A DNA stretch of 50,210 nt from Nostoc sp. CMAA1605 (GCF_021596505.1 NZ_PJIZ01000038.1:1-50210); one strand, 5' to 3'. Shown: positions 9,584 through 19,283, counted from the stretch's first letter. A program made the numbers and translations. The notes: generated by a model not told the origin, from the letters alone.

Positions 9584-10855
9584 TTACCTACCTCTGTCCC
9601 GTTCTAAATCATCGATAACTTTTTGCACATACCATTCTTCTGTCATCCCTGGATGATCATCTTTTTTCTGTTCAATTAATCTTTGGGCGATTTCCCAATA
9701 TCCTCCAACTAGACGCAAAAGTCGCTGACGTAAGATATTAGCTTTTTGCTGCTTGGCTTCAGGAACAGATTTTTGAATTTGTTTGAGGCTATCTAAAACT
9801 TGTTGATAATTTTCCCAGTCTTCTTGTTCACAAAAAATACTGGCAGCTTTTTGATAGTCTGCAACAGCATTTTGCATTTCTTCTATAAAAGTATAGGTCA
9901 TGCCACGATTGTAGTAAGCTGAGGCATCATTGGGGTTAATTTTTAAGGCGTTTCCATAGTCAGCAATTGCACCGAGATAATTACCCATTGCGCGGTAGGT
10001 GTTACCTCTGGCAACATAATTTAAGGTATCTTGGGGTTGGATTTGAATGGCTTGATTAAAATCCGCGATCGCACCTTGATGATCTCCCAATAGAGAACGG
10101 GCTTTACCTCGGTTACGATAGACGATAGCATCTTGAAAGTTTAATTGTAAGGCTTGATTAAAATCCGCGATCGCTTCTCGATAATTCCCCATTTTGCACC
10201 GCACCACACCCCGACAGCAATAAGCCTGTGCATCTTGGGAATCAGCCTGCAATATCCAATTTAAATCCGCAATGGCTTGTTTGGTGTCGCCTTTTTCGGC
10301 TTTGTGCAGTAACTGACTAAAATAGTCACTCACAGATGTAATTGGTACAGTCTTTGCAACTACAGGCTGTGTAACTGGTTGTTGTTTGGGTTGTAACTGC
10401 TTAATTCGTTCTACGCACAGACGGCAATTTTCGGCATCTTTTTGCTGTAAGTATAAATCAGCCGCTTTTTTTAAACTAGCGATCGCATCTTGAATATACC
10501 CTTGTTTGCGGCGCACTATCCCCCGTAAATCATGGGCTGCTGCATAGTTAAAATTGAGATAAATCGCCTTGTCTACATCTTCTAACGCCCCTGGTAAATT
10601 TTTCAGGGCTAATCTGGCTAAAGCACGACTATAATATGCTTCTACACTTTCAGGATTTATCTTGAGAGCTTCGGTATAATCAGCAACAGCCTGAAGAACA
10701 GATCCTGAGTCATAATATGCTAGCCCCCGTTTTAGATAAGCTTCGGCATAATAGGGAGTTAGTTGTATTGCTCGGCTAAATTCCTCAATTGCACCAGTGT
10801 AATCTTTTTGTCTGGCTTTTTCTAGTCCCTGATTGTAAAAGTCGTTATTCATCAC
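9584..10855 (-). CDS. tetratricopeptide repeat (TPR) protein
   Basis: A 423-aa protein built almost entirely of TPR motifs in two blocks, about residues 5-150 and 185-345. Typical units read AIEEFSRAIQLTPYYAEAYLKRGLAY and AIADFNQALQLNFQDAIVYRNRGKA. A linker with PKQQPVTQPV lies between the blocks, and a charged C-terminus (RQRLLRLVGGYWEIAQRLIEQKKDD) follows. No signal peptide or catalytic domain is seen, so it is a protein-interaction scaffold of unknown partners. The gene contains HIP1 sites. It is divergent from the DUF711 gene with 91 bp between them. Confidence 0.85.
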   Translation of the reverse strand: MMNNDFYNQGLEKARQKDYTGAIEEFSRAIQLTPYYAEAYLKRGLAYYDSGSVLQAVADYTEALKINPESVEAYYSRALARLALKNLPGALEDVDKAIYLNFNYAAAHDLRGIVRRKQGYIQDAIASLKKAADLYLQQKDAENCRLCVERIKQLQPKQQPVTQPVVAKTVPITSVSDYFSQLLHKAEKGDTKQAIADLNWILQADSQDAQAYCCRGVVRCKMGNYREAIADFNQALQLNFQDAIVYRNRGKARSLLGDHQGAIADFNQAIQIQPQDTLNYVARGNTYRAMGNYLGAIADYGNALKINPNDASAYYNRGMTYTFIEEMQNAVADYQKAASIFCEQEDWENYQQVLDSLKQIQKSVPEAKQQKANILRQRLLRLVGGYWEIAQRLIEQKKDDHPGMTEEWYVQKVIDDLERDRGR

Positions 10856-10946
10856 CGTTTTTACCCAACTTAGCTAGTTATTAGCCTTATATCTTAAATA
10901 TTCACAGTGAATTATCACTATTCCTAATCATTTAAAGAATTCAACT

Positions 10947-12077
10947 ATGAAAATTAGAACTATCACTACAGGTATATCACTGGATTTGCCACAGGAGACA
11001 GACAAAATCAAAATAGCGGCTGATTTTAACCAAAAAGCGCAGGTAATCTTTGCACAACAAGGTTACGAAGTGCAAACAACTAGAATTACTACTAACCCTT
11101 GGGAAGAATATCTCTCTATTTTATCGCCAACTGAAATTGTGAATCGAATTCAAAATTTAGAGGAATTTTGCCAAAGCTTAAATATCAGTTTCTTTAATAT
11201 TGGTTATGCTAGCACTGCTGAAACGATAGAGTTAATTCCTGAAATTAATAAAAATACATCAATAGTTTACTGCTCAAGTAAAATTGGCAATCAATTTGAA
11301 AACGCCAGAGAATCAGCCCAAGCTATTAAGCGTATCTCCCAAGAAACTGAAAATGGTTATGGCAATTTTCGCTTTTGTGCTGGTGCAAACTGTCAGCCAG
11401 GTATCCCATTTTTTCCTACATCTTATCATGTTGGTGAAACATCTTTTGCCATTGGTTTAGAGTTGGCTGATTTACTAATGCAAGCATTTTCTGAAGCGAA
11501 TAATATCGGAGATGCTGAAAATAAACTGCAAATAATTTTAGGTGAAGAAGTTAAAAAAATAGAAGCGATCGCCAAACAAATATCTACCCAATTGCAAATA
11601 AATTATCATGGTATAGATACTTCCCTCGCACCATCTTTAGATAAACAAAATAGTATTGCTTTTGCCTATGAACGGTTATTAAATGGTAAATTTGGTAATC
11701 CTGGAACTCTCGCCATTTCTGGAATGCTAACACGAGTTTTAAAAAGTATTCCTGTTAAAACTTGTGGTTATTCTGGCTTAATGCTACCAGTTTGTGAAGA
11801 TATCGGTTTAGCTACTAGAGCTAATGAAAAAACCTATGATATTACCAATTTATTATTGTATTCATCTGTGTGTGGCTGTGGTTTGGATACTGTGCCGATT
11901 CCTGGCGATATTTCCATAGGTAAGATGACAGCCATATTAATAGATATGACAACCTTAGCTTTTAAACTTAATAAACCACTCTCCGCTAGATTATTTCCTA
12001 TCCCCGATAAAAAAGCAGGGGAAATGACTAATTTCAATTCCCCTTATCTTGTAGATTGTCAGATATTTGAGTGCTGA
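10947..12077 (+). CDS. DUF711 (UPF0210-like) family protein
   Basis: A 376-aa protein of the DUF711 family, recognised by RFCAGANCQPGIPFFP (about 147-162), SYHVGETSFAIGLE, and GCGLDTVPIPGDIS (about 310-323). The family is related in fold to pyruvate-formate-lyase-like proteins but has no established activity. Conserved Cys and Gly residues suggest an enzyme. No signal peptide. It starts 91 bp from the divergent TPR gene and converges on the 2-oxoglutarate dioxygenase gene, with an STRR between. A link to amino acid metabolism is only a guess from that neighbour. Confidence 0.75.
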   Translation: MKIRTITTGISLDLPQETDKIKIAADFNQKAQVIFAQQGYEVQTTRITTNPWEEYLSILSPTEIVNRIQNLEEFCQSLNISFFNIGYASTAETIELIPEINKNTSIVYCSSKIGNQFENARESAQAIKRISQETENGYGNFRFCAGANCQPGIPFFPTSYHVGETSFAIGLELADLLMQAFSEANNIGDAENKLQIILGEEVKKIEAIAKQISTQLQINYHGIDTSLAPSLDKQNSIAFAYERLLNGKFGNPGTLAISGMLTRVLKSIPVKTCGYSGLMLPVCEDIGLATRANEKTYDITNLLLYSSVCGCGLDTVPIPGDISIGKMTAILIDMTTLAFKLNKPLSARLFPIPDKKAGEMTNFNSPYLVDCQIFEC

Positions 12078-12160
12078 GTTGGGAGTGCTGAGTAGTGAGT
12101 GCTGAGTGCTGAGTGCTGAGTTGGGAGTGCTGAGTGCTGAGTGCTGAGTGCTGAGTGTGG
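12072..12160. repeat. GTGCTGA heptamer STRR
   Basis: About eleven units of GTGCTGA, interrupted by GTTGGGA variants, directly after the DUF711 stop codon. The same unit recurs at 21601-21640, 24728-24766 and, in reverse complement, at 38937-39000. Confidence 0.85.
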
Positions 12161-12167
12161 TAATTAA

Positions 12168-12345
12168 TTCCCCTACACCCCTACACCCTTATAAGTAATC
12201 GCACAGAATTATTGACACATAAGTTTCTAGTCTGGATAAGAGTTTGATGGCTTATTTTTGTGTAATTAATTTTGTTTAACTACTTATCCCTACACCCTTA
12301 CACCCCTAAACCCTTATACCCCTAAATCCCTACACCCTTAATCAA
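12168..12345. repeat. CCCTACA/CCCTTACA STRRs
   Basis: Tandem CCCTACACC and CCCTTACACC units at 12168-12192 and 12286-12340 flank about 95 bp of unremarkable AT-rich DNA. The repeat abuts the 3' end of the dioxygenase gene. The same unit lies at 25930-25970. Confidence 0.75.
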
Positions 12346-13006
12346 TCAATAAACTTGGAGAAGTCAGCACAAATACATCCCTAATTCCTTGGGCTGTGGT
12401 TTGTGGTTTGATTGGTGTAGTAAAGTGGAAAAAGTCGTGGTCATTGACTAATAATAATTCCCCTGGATGGAGAACTTTGCTAAATACTGGCTTTTCTTTT
12501 TTTGCAGTATATAAATGTGTTTCACCACCTTGGATATTATCTCTATATACAGAGAATATCCCAATAAAATCAGTACCGTCTTGGTGAATACCTTCAGGCG
12601 CAGGATTACCGAAGTTATCAGGAGAACAAATTGTTCTGATTTGATGTACACCAATTTCTGCTTCAGGATGCAGTTTACATGAATCACTAAAAGCCAAGAT
12701 TAATTTTGTGAAACTATCAAGCTCAATCATGCCATCTTCTAATTCGGCAAACTCTCTTTTAATATCCCCTACCAATGGATTATATTCTCTACTTTGAAAA
12801 AGATATCCATGCGGTAGTTTGATTAATTTATCTCCTGCAACTGTAAAGCGTGATAATCTTCTTAAACGATATTTGCCTTTAATGTAAGGATCTACAGGCA
12901 AATTATTAAAAAAAGGTTGAAAATCTTCGACGTTGATTGAATTTACCTTTCTTAAGGTAAACAGAAAGGCATATTCTATTTCCGTGATTCCCCCGACTGT
13001 TTGCAT
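12338..13006 (-). CDS. 2-oxoglutarate/Fe(II) dioxygenase family (2OG-Fe_Oxy_2)
   Basis: A 222-aa protein of the family that includes bacterial L-isoleucine 4-hydroxylases and related free-amino-acid hydroxylases. The Fe ligands are visible as H-x-D in GIHQDGTDFIG (about 139-149) and a distal H in DHDFFHFTTPI (about 190-200). The downstream R in GIRDVFVLTS is placed to bind 2-oxoglutarate, and GGETHLY follows the HxD strand as expected. A cytosolic amino acid hydroxylase is the best guess; the substrate is not predictable. Monocistronic, convergent with the DUF711 gene. Confidence 0.75.
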   Translation of the reverse strand: MQTVGGITEIEYAFLFTLRKVNSINVEDFQPFFNNLPVDPYIKGKYRLRRLSRFTVAGDKLIKLPHGYLFQSREYNPLVGDIKREFAELEDGMIELDSFTKLILAFSDSCKLHPEAEIGVHQIRTICSPDNFGNPAPEGIHQDGTDFIGIFSVYRDNIQGGETHLYTAKKEKPVFSKVLHPGELLLVNDHDFFHFTTPIKPQTTAQGIRDVFVLTSPSLLID

Positions 13007-13241
13007 AGGAATTTTGTCCTTGCAGTTGTATTTTCCCCATTTTTCTTTGGGGAAGGTTTATATCATCGAGTATATGCTACTTTTTATTAAAACGTGGTTA
13101 AAATGACTACAAAAATTGACAAAAGATGATAAAGAAGCAACTCATAGAAATTGGGGATTTTGGATTGGTGAATGTTTGACTAGTGAGTCTTTCAGCAATC
13201 CATTTGTGGCCATCATTTCTAAAATTATTATTAATTCTTGA

Positions 13242-14375
13242 TTATTTGTTTTGCCTAGCACGCTTACTTTGATACATTTGGTAGTCGGCTAAGGTAATCA
13301 TGTGATCTAAGGAAATTGGCTGATGTGGTTCATAAGCTTGGACACCAACACTCATGGAAATGGGGAAGGGATACTTTTGAGTTTGATTGAACTGGTCAAT
13401 AGCTGTTTGTAGTCGCTCTATAATGGTTGCGGAGTTGGGATCATTTCCCTGCATTAGCACTACAAACTCGTCGCCTCCTAGCCTAGCCAAAGTATCAGAG
13501 TCGCGAAAGGTTTGCTTGAGTAAATTGGCAGCTATCACGATAGCAGCATCGCCACTTTCATGACCAAAGTTATCATTAATTTTTTTCAGTCCATCCAAGT
13601 CAATAAACAGCAGGCTAGCAGAATTTTGCGATCGCTGTACTAATTTCAGTTGTTGTTCAGCAACCAAAAAAAAGCCTCTGCGATTATACAAGCCAGTTAA
13701 TTCATCAGTAATGGCTAATCGTTTAATTTCGGTTTCTGCGGCTTCACGTTCTTGAATCTCCTGCTGCATACGAATGTTAACCGCTTCTAAAGCCGCCGTG
13801 CGATTGCGGACTCGCTGTTCTAGTTCAGAATATACTTGCACATTTTCCATCGCTACAGCTGTGGTGTCGGCTAAGGCTTGTAGTAAATTGACTTCGCTGG
13901 TTGTAGGTTGATGGTAATTAGCCCAGTAAGTACCAATTGCCCCAATGGGATCTAATATACGGATAGGAACCATCACCATACTTTTAATAAAAGTCGGTTG
14001 ATAGGCAACATAGGGAACTCTTTCGTCACCATATACATCCTCAATGATTGCTGGTTGACGGTTGAACATCGTCCATCCACCAATACAGATATTCATGGGA
14101 AAACGCTGTCCTTTCCACAGGGGAGCAATAGCATCTTCATCAGCGTAATAACAGTAGCCATTGTCCCGCAGTACAAAACTAGCTCCATCTGAACCAGTCA
14201 GTTCCCTCGCTGCTACTCGGACAATCTCCATAATTCTTTCTAAACTACGTGCAGAGGATAAGTCTTGAACTACGATCAACAGCCGTTTTATTGCTTTAAG
14301 GTATTGCTGACTAGTGATGTCCTCACGATTAGAAAGCAAATAGCAGCATGGTGCTGACATCAGTTCAAGCTCCAT
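13242..14375 (-). CDS. GAF-GGDEF diguanylate cyclase
   Basis: A 377-aa cytosolic protein that should make c-di-GMP. Residues about 30-180 form a GAF domain (no membrane segment), residues about 183-220 a coiled coil, and residues about 220-375 a GGDEF domain. The active-site motif is intact (GGDEF at 300-304, in ARLGGDEFVVL). An RxxD product-inhibition site (R291, D294) lies five residues before it, so feedback control is likely. FIDLDGLKKINDNFGHESGD carries the metal and substrate residues. The GAF segment has no obvious bilin-binding Cys in the usual context, so its ligand is open. The gene is divergent from sfsA. Confidence 0.92.
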   Translation of the reverse strand: MELELMSAPCCYLLSNREDITSQQYLKAIKRLLIVVQDLSSARSLERIMEIVRVAARELTGSDGASFVLRDNGYCYYADEDAIAPLWKGQRFPMNICIGGWTMFNRQPAIIEDVYGDERVPYVAYQPTFIKSMVMVPIRILDPIGAIGTYWANYHQPTTSEVNLLQALADTTAVAMENVQVYSELEQRVRNRTAALEAVNIRMQQEIQEREAAETEIKRLAITDELTGLYNRRGFFLVAEQQLKLVQRSQNSASLLFIDLDGLKKINDNFGHESGDAAIVIAANLLKQTFRDSDTLARLGGDEFVVLMQGNDPNSATIIERLQTAIDQFNQTQKYPFPISMSVGVQAYEPHQPISLDHMITLADYQMYQSKRARQNK

Positions 14376-14541
14376 AAGTTATATACTCCTGAGAAAGTAA
14401 ATTTATCGTTCCCAGATTCAATATAAATTTAATAAAAAATTAATAAAGCTTGACATAAAAAAACCAAAATCAAGGTAACAGAATGGCTGACAAACTCTGA
14501 GAATATGAAGAAAGGTATATTATTATGAGTTTGCAGCTTTC

Positions 14542-15279
14542 ATGACTGATTGGCTTTACCGTTATCCACCCTTACAGCCTGGTATTCTGCTCAAACGCTA
14601 CAAACGCTTTTTTGCTGATGTACAGCTAGCGTCTGGGGAAGTAGTGACAGCACACTGTCCTAATACTGGCCCCATGACTGGAGTTTCAACTATTGGTAGT
14701 GCAGTACAACTTTCTCAAAGTGATAACCCTAACCGTAAACTGGCTTATACCTTAGAACTAATTCAGGTACACGATAACCAGCCGACATGGGTAGGGGTGA
14801 ATACAGCTTTGCCAAATCGGATAGTGAAGTTAGCTTTGACAAAGCACTTATTTCCAGAGTTAGGTGACTATAGTCAAATTAAAGGAGAAGTAGTTTACGG
14901 TGTAGATAAAAAAAGTCGTATAGATTTTTTATTGACGGGAAATGATACAGAACGTCCTATTTATTTAGAAGTAAAAAATACAACTTGGTGTACAGGCACT
15001 TTAGCATTATTTCCCGACACAGAAACCACCAGAGGACAGAAGCACTTACGGGAATTAATGGCGTTATTACCTAATATGCGAGCAGTAATGTTGTATTTTA
15101 TTAATCGTGGTGATTGTACTGAGTTTGCCCCTGGGGATAGTGCTGATCCAGTATATGGTAAGTTATTGCGGGATGCGATCGCTCTTGGTGTGGAAGTCTT
15201 ACCTTGTCGTTTCGATATTTCTCCCGAAGGTATTCGTTATTTAGGTTTAGCGAGGATGAATTTGGGGAGTGGGGATTAG
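14542..15279 (+). CDS. sfsA: DNA/RNA nuclease SfsA
   Basis: A 245-aa SfsA family protein, the usual length. Conserved blocks: FFADVQLASGEVVTAHCPNTGPM (about 22-44; N-terminal OB-like nucleic-acid-binding part), SRIDFLL and YLEVKNTTW (about 125-151; PD-(D/E)xK-like nuclease core with D, E and K), ALFPDTETTRGQKHLREL, and DPVYGKLLRDA. First described in E. coli as a sugar fermentation stimulation protein and later as a DNA/RNA-binding nuclease. It is followed by a GGGGATT/GGGGACT STRR. Confidence 0.93.
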   Translation: MTDWLYRYPPLQPGILLKRYKRFFADVQLASGEVVTAHCPNTGPMTGVSTIGSAVQLSQSDNPNRKLAYTLELIQVHDNQPTWVGVNTALPNRIVKLALTKHLFPELGDYSQIKGEVVYGVDKKSRIDFLLTGNDTERPIYLEVKNTTWCTGTLALFPDTETTRGQKHLRELMALLPNMRAVMLYFINRGDCTEFAPGDSADPVYGKLLRDAIALGVEVLPCRFDISPEGIRYLGLARMNLGSGD

Positions 15280-15370
15280 GGATTGGGGAGTGGGGATTAG
15301 GGATTGGGGACTGGGGACTGGGGAATTAATTACCTTTTGCCTTTTACCTTTTGCCTTTTGGCTTTTGCCT
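15266..15370. repeat. GGGGATTAGGGA and CCTTTTG STRRs
   Basis: 15266-15328 holds tandem GGGGAGT/GGGGATT/GGGGACT heptamers. 15333-15370 holds CCTTTTG/CCTTTTA heptamers. Together they fill the gap between sfsA and the convergent DUF4255 gene. Confidence 0.85.
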
Positions 15371-16636
15371 TTAAGAAATTACTACTACAGGTGCAATATA
15401 CTGCTCAAAGGTAGGACTTTGGGGATCTGTGTCTACTGTTAACAGACTTTCTGCACCGTCTACTACTAAACGGACTAGATAAGTTCCTGGGGGACAGTCG
15501 TTAACTATGAAGGTGACGGAGTGGGAAAGGTTTTGGCGATTTTTAGTTTTTTCATAGGAGTATCCCGCAAATTGTGATGGTGATAGTTCTGTTAAAACTA
15601 ACGTCAGTTGCTGTGTTAACTCGATGCTGACATTCACACGCACAGTAATCTCAGCCGATCGCGGATCATTTCCTCTACCCTTTAAATTAGATACTGTGAT
15701 TTCTTCAATGGTGGGACGTAATAATATGGGGACTATATTCGAGTTTACCCGTTGCTGGGGATGAATGACTTGTAAACTCTGCATTCCTGCGCGTAATGAT
15801 TCTACGGGGATGGAAGCTAGTTCTAGGGTGATTTCTTGATTCGTCACTTTTTGGGGTGTGGCTGTGACATTCCCGATGCGTACTTGGGTAATATCTGCAC
15901 TTAGTTTATCCCCTTTAATTAATAAGGTGCTGGAAGCCAAAATCAATGGATTTGCAGCTAGTTGTGTTTGCCAAATTTTTGCGAGTTCCTCTCGGACTTT
16001 GATTTGAGCGATCGCTGGTTGGTATGGTGTAACATGACGCTGAAGATTGCGTACAGGTAAGGGTTTTTTCGGTATATCTCCACCATCAATTAACACGATA
16101 CTAGTTTTATAAGCAATAGATAAACTGTAGGGAGTCTGAAAAAATACTGACCAAATTTTGGAGATTTCTTCCACATTCAAATCAACGGGACTAATAGAAA
16201 TTGTCTCAACTTGTTCAGCTAGATCCGAATCAGCCAAAAATGCCAAGGTAGAATCTGTGACAGTCTCTCGAATCGATTCTGTGGTGATATTGGATTTACT
16301 ATTAAAAGTACGGATAATGCTACCCATCAGCCGTTGTGGTTCTAACTCCACATCGTTACCGTAACAAGTTAGTAGATAGTAGAGATCCAAACCCGTTTGC
16401 GATCGCTTAATATATTTCTCTTCTGAATGGCGTTGTCTTAAATCTGCACTCCGCCAAGCCGGATTCATTAAAATATCATACAGATAAATATTTACACCAG
16501 CTTCCGGCGAACCACTACCGAGGCGATCGGGTCTAACAGTTGTTACCCTCGCCCCATCTAAATCCATTTGGACACTCGCCTGCAAGGTTCTTTGTAGAGT
16601 TGCAGTTATCGTTGCAATGGCTAAATAATTACTCAT
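15371..16636 (-). CDS. Pvc16/DUF4255 family eCIS cap-like protein, long form
   Basis: A 421-aa protein. The N-terminal about 190 residues are a DUF4255/Pvc16 domain (start SNYLAIATITATLQRTLQ, then GVNIYLYDILMNPAWRSADLR, DLYYLLTCYGND, QRLMGSIIRTF). In contractile injection systems this family forms the cap that terminates the tail. About 150-200 extra residues follow with immunoglobulin/IPT-like beta sandwich character (RPTIEEITVSNLKGRG, ELTLVLTELSPSQFAG). It is on the minus strand, separated from the main eCIS genes by a two-component pair. A second, short cap-like gene lies at 19284-19805. The family call is secure; its place in the particle is inferred. Confidence 0.75.
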   Translation of the reverse strand: MSNYLAIATITATLQRTLQASVQMDLDGARVTTVRPDRLGSGSPEAGVNIYLYDILMNPAWRSADLRQRHSEEKYIKRSQTGLDLYYLLTCYGNDVELEPQRLMGSIIRTFNSKSNITTESIRETVTDSTLAFLADSDLAEQVETISISPVDLNVEEISKIWSVFFQTPYSLSIAYKTSIVLIDGGDIPKKPLPVRNLQRHVTPYQPAIAQIKVREELAKIWQTQLAANPLILASSTLLIKGDKLSADITQVRIGNVTATPQKVTNQEITLELASIPVESLRAGMQSLQVIHPQQRVNSNIVPILLRPTIEEITVSNLKGRGNDPRSAEITVRVNVSIELTQQLTLVLTELSPSQFAGYSYEKTKNRQNLSHSVTFIVNDCPPGTYLVRLVVDGAESLLTVDTDPQSPTFEQYIAPVVVIS

Positions 16637-16642
16637 TAGTTA

Positions 16643-16895
16643 TTAGTCAATAGTCAATAGTCAATAGTCAATAGTCAATAGTCAATAGTCATTAATCCAT
16701 AGTCATTAATTATTAGTTATTAGCCTATAGTCTATATTTCTTCTTATTTTTCCTTATTTTCATTCTTACTATTGACTATTAACTATAGCAGTTACCATTT
16801 CAGTGAGGTAAATTAAACGCTATATAGGAATCTGCTTTGATTCCTGAAATCATTTGCGTGACTAATGACTAATGACTATTGACCATTGACTAATG
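16643..16895. repeat. AGTCAAT heptamer STRR region
   Basis: TAGTCAA repeats in tandem (16645-16690), then ATTAGTT and ACTAATG relatives to 16890. This is the whole gap between the cap-like gene and the response regulator gene; no gene or clear terminator is seen in it. Confidence 0.8.
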
Positions 16896-16896
16896 A

Positions 16897-17577
16897 CTAT
16901 GGACACACTAAACCTAACTTTAAAGCTTTGACAATGGCTTGAGTGCGACTTGTCACACTTAACTTATCAAATATGGCTGTTAAGTGAGCTTTAACGGTGG
17001 CAACTGTAATATAAAGATGGGCGGCAATTTGTTCGTTGGATGCTCCCTGTACTAGCCAATTAAGTACCTCTTGTTCTCTTTCTGTTAAGTGAATAACAGC
17101 ATTAGCCACTAAAGATTGTCCAGTATAGTAATGAAATAGACGGAAAAAAGCTGTTGCTACTTCTGGCGGCAAATAGACTTTATTTTCAACAACCGTATTA
17201 ATTGCTTCACATAATTGGGTGGCTAATTTATCTTTAAAAACGTAACCCCAAGCACCAGCTTGCATGGCTTTAAATACCCATTCATCTTGTTGATGTGCTG
17301 ATAATATTAAAACTTTGCCGTTATAAGATATTTGTCCTAACCGAATTAAAGCTGTAATTCCATCTTCTGGAGGTAATTCTAAATCTAATAAAATTAAAGC
17401 GGGGTGTTGTTCATCCGTTAATTTCACAGCTTGTTCTACAGAAGCTGCTTCGCCAACTATATCAAAATCTAAATAACTGCTGTTGTTATAAAAGTTTAAG
17501 AGAGTGCGGATACCTTGCCGAAAATGTGGTTCATCATCAACAAGCAAAATTGAAATAGGTTCTTTTTTTGTGTTCAT
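16897..17577 (-). CDS. NarL/LuxR-type response regulator
   Basis: Start chosen at the ATG at 17577 (MNTKKEPISILLVDDEPHF); an upstream in-frame ATG at 17679 would translate the GGGAATG repeat and is rejected. The product has 226 aa. The receiver domain (about 6-130) has acidic residues in VDDEPHF, the phospho-acceptor D in LILLDLELPPEDG, and the conserved K in GYVFKDKL. The LuxR-type HTH (about 160-222) reads LTEREQEVLNWLVQG then NEQIAAHLYITVATVKAHLTAIFDKL. It is a DNA-binding transcription regulator. It lies 120 bp downstream of a histidine kinase gene, its likely partner, and both are embedded in the eCIS locus. Regulation of eCIS genes is an inference from position. Confidence 0.9.
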   Translation of the reverse strand: MNTKKEPISILLVDDEPHFRQGIRTLLNFYNNSSYLDFDIVGEAASVEQAVKLTDEQHPALILLDLELPPEDGITALIRLGQISYNGKVLILSAHQQDEWVFKAMQAGAWGYVFKDKLATQLCEAINTVVENKVYLPPEVATAFFRLFHYYTGQSLVANAVIHLTEREQEVLNWLVQGASNEQIAAHLYITVATVKAHLTAIFDKLSVTSRTQAIVKALKLGLVCP

Positions 17578-17582
17578 GATTA

Positions 17583-17700
17583 TGCTGGGAATTGGAATGG
17601 GGAATGGGGAATGGGGAATGGGGAATGGGAATAGGGAATGGGGAAGGAAAGACAAGGGAGATTTTATTTCAATGCCCAATGCCCAATGCCCTATTCCCTA
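17583..17700. repeat. GGGAATG heptamer STRR
   Basis: Tandem GGGGAAT units (17595-17645), then CCCAATG/CCCTATT units (17671-17699), between kinase and regulator genes. It would be transcribed if the pair is an operon. Confidence 0.8.
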
Positions 17701-18861
17701 TTTTGGTAATGTAAAGGAGAATTGCGCGCCGCCTTCGGGGAGGTTTTCTGCCCAGAGGTTGCCTTTGTGATCGTGGATAATTTTTTGGGCGATCGCCAGT
17801 CCTAAGCCTGTACCGCCAACTCTGCGAGAATAATAGGGTTTAAAAATTAATTTCAAGTCGGTTTCGGAAATTCCTGAACCGCGATCGCAAATTTCTATTA
17901 ATATTTCTTGAGCATAAATATGCCAATTACAGGTGACTGTCCCATTACGCGGACTAAAATAAATGGCATTGCTCAATAAGTTATCAAATACCTGTTTTAT
18001 TTGCCAGCAATCAACATTAATAGTTACAGGTTTTTCGGGATACAATACGGTAATATTTTTTTCTTTTAACCCAGGTTCTAAGGTTTTAATACATTCAGCA
18101 ATAATTGTTTGTAAGTTTTGTAATTGAATATGTAGTTTAGCTCGTTGACCGAAATATAGTAAATCTGTGAGTTTGTTACTCAATTCATCAACTGTTTTCC
18201 GAATTAATGCAGCTTGTTCTTGTAAAGAATTATCTGGTAAGGCTAACCGCAGGTTTTCAGCGTAAAGATTAATTAATGCTAAAGGATTTCGCAGTTGATG
18301 TTCAATTTTGCCACAGGCTTGAGATAAGTTATTGATTTGCGCGAGATGCTCTGAACGCTCCCGATACATAATCAAATATTGACTCAAAACTTGAGATTGA
18401 TTGCAAAACTGTTGCTGCTGCTGGTCTGTGAGTGCTGCTTCTGTACAGATTAAGATATATTCGGCGGCGATCGCTTTCTGTTCTCCTATACAACAGATAT
18501 AAACTTTGTATTCATTGACTAAATTAAGTTGAGTTACTTGAAGAAAAGATAAATCATTTAATAACCATTTTTCTTGTTGTAAATATGATATGGTCATGGG
18601 CTGCCTAGATGCAGTTATGGGGACAGGATAGGCGACAGATTCGCGTTTGCCTGTATCTATGTTGTGATACAAAGTCCATACTACGACAGATGGTAGTAGA
18701 TTGGCCAACTGTTCCATTACCAGTTGACAAATTTTACTAATCTCCACTTGCGATTTATTTGGTAGATTCTGTATGGACGAAGGTAGAGGTATCGGAGCAG
18801 TGAAATTTTGGGCGGCAACCTTCATCATTAATCCCCCGTATACTTGAATAGCAAACAGCAT
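17698..18861 (-). CDS. soluble sensor histidine kinase
   Basis: A 387-aa kinase without transmembrane segments. Residues about 40-165 form a GAF-like sensor region. The dimerisation helix has H188 in KIEHQLRNPLALINLYAENL. The HATPase domain has an N box DNLLSNAIYFSP (N294/N298), a G1 box CDRGSGISETDL, and a G2 box VGGTGLGLAI. The kinase is therefore likely active. In-frame ATGs at 18828 and 18825, just after a GGGGGA Shine-Dalgarno-like sequence, are attractive alternative starts that shorten it by 11-12 residues. The cognate regulator follows. It is divergent from the eCIS cap/sheath genes with about 420 bp between. Confidence 0.88.
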   Translation of the reverse strand: MLFAIQVYGGLMMKVAAQNFTAPIPLPSSIQNLPNKSQVEISKICQLVMEQLANLLPSVVVWTLYHNIDTGKRESVAYPVPITASRQPMTISYLQQEKWLLNDLSFLQVTQLNLVNEYKVYICCIGEQKAIAAEYILICTEAALTDQQQQQFCNQSQVLSQYLIMYRERSEHLAQINNLSQACGKIEHQLRNPLALINLYAENLRLALPDNSLQEQAALIRKTVDELSNKLTDLLYFGQRAKLHIQLQNLQTIIAECIKTLEPGLKEKNITVLYPEKPVTINVDCWQIKQVFDNLLSNAIYFSPRNGTVTCNWHIYAQEILIEICDRGSGISETDLKLIFKPYYSRRVGGTGLGLAIAQKIIHDHKGNLWAENLPEGGAQFSFTLPK

Positions 18862-19283
18862 TGCAGATTTTACTCAGTTGCAGATATTCTCTGCCTGTAG
18901 TAGAAATCAAGCTGCTGACTGTATAACTACGGACAGAATTAGCTTACTGCACAGGTATGAATTTTCTGTAATTTAAAACAATTATTTAGAATCTCGACCA
19001 AAGTCTAATAACTTCTAACGGCTTGGATCTCTAAGCTATAAACATTTAGTCCCAGAACTGTAAATCCAATTGAAAGCCTCTCTCAAAGGTTTATTTTGTG
19101 CTGTCGGCACTTAAATTTCCCTATTTGCAGACCATAAAGTCATAACTTTGTTCCGTCTGCATCAACAACTCTGGTCAGTATACCCCCAGCACCACACATT
19201 ATTTTTTGGTGGCATAAAATACATCAAATCAAGTGACTGGTAGTATTTGGGGTCATGTTCATAAAACCCTGCTGTTGTGTCTT
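18862..19283. other. divergent intergenic region between kinase and eCIS genes
   Basis: About 420 bp without a convincing gene or STRR. It should contain the promoters for the kinase (minus) and the cap/sheath genes (plus). No clear -35/-10 pair or operator could be assigned by eye. Confidence 0.4.

Noticed and set aside
12072..12160. Tandem repeats that might suggest a CRISPR array
   Set aside because: Units are 7 bp with no spacers, so this is an STRR; no cas genes are present.
16897..17679. Longer response regulator start at 17679
   Set aside because: The extra 34 residues translate the GGGAATG tandem repeat (FPIPHSPFPIP), so the ATG at 17577 is preferred.
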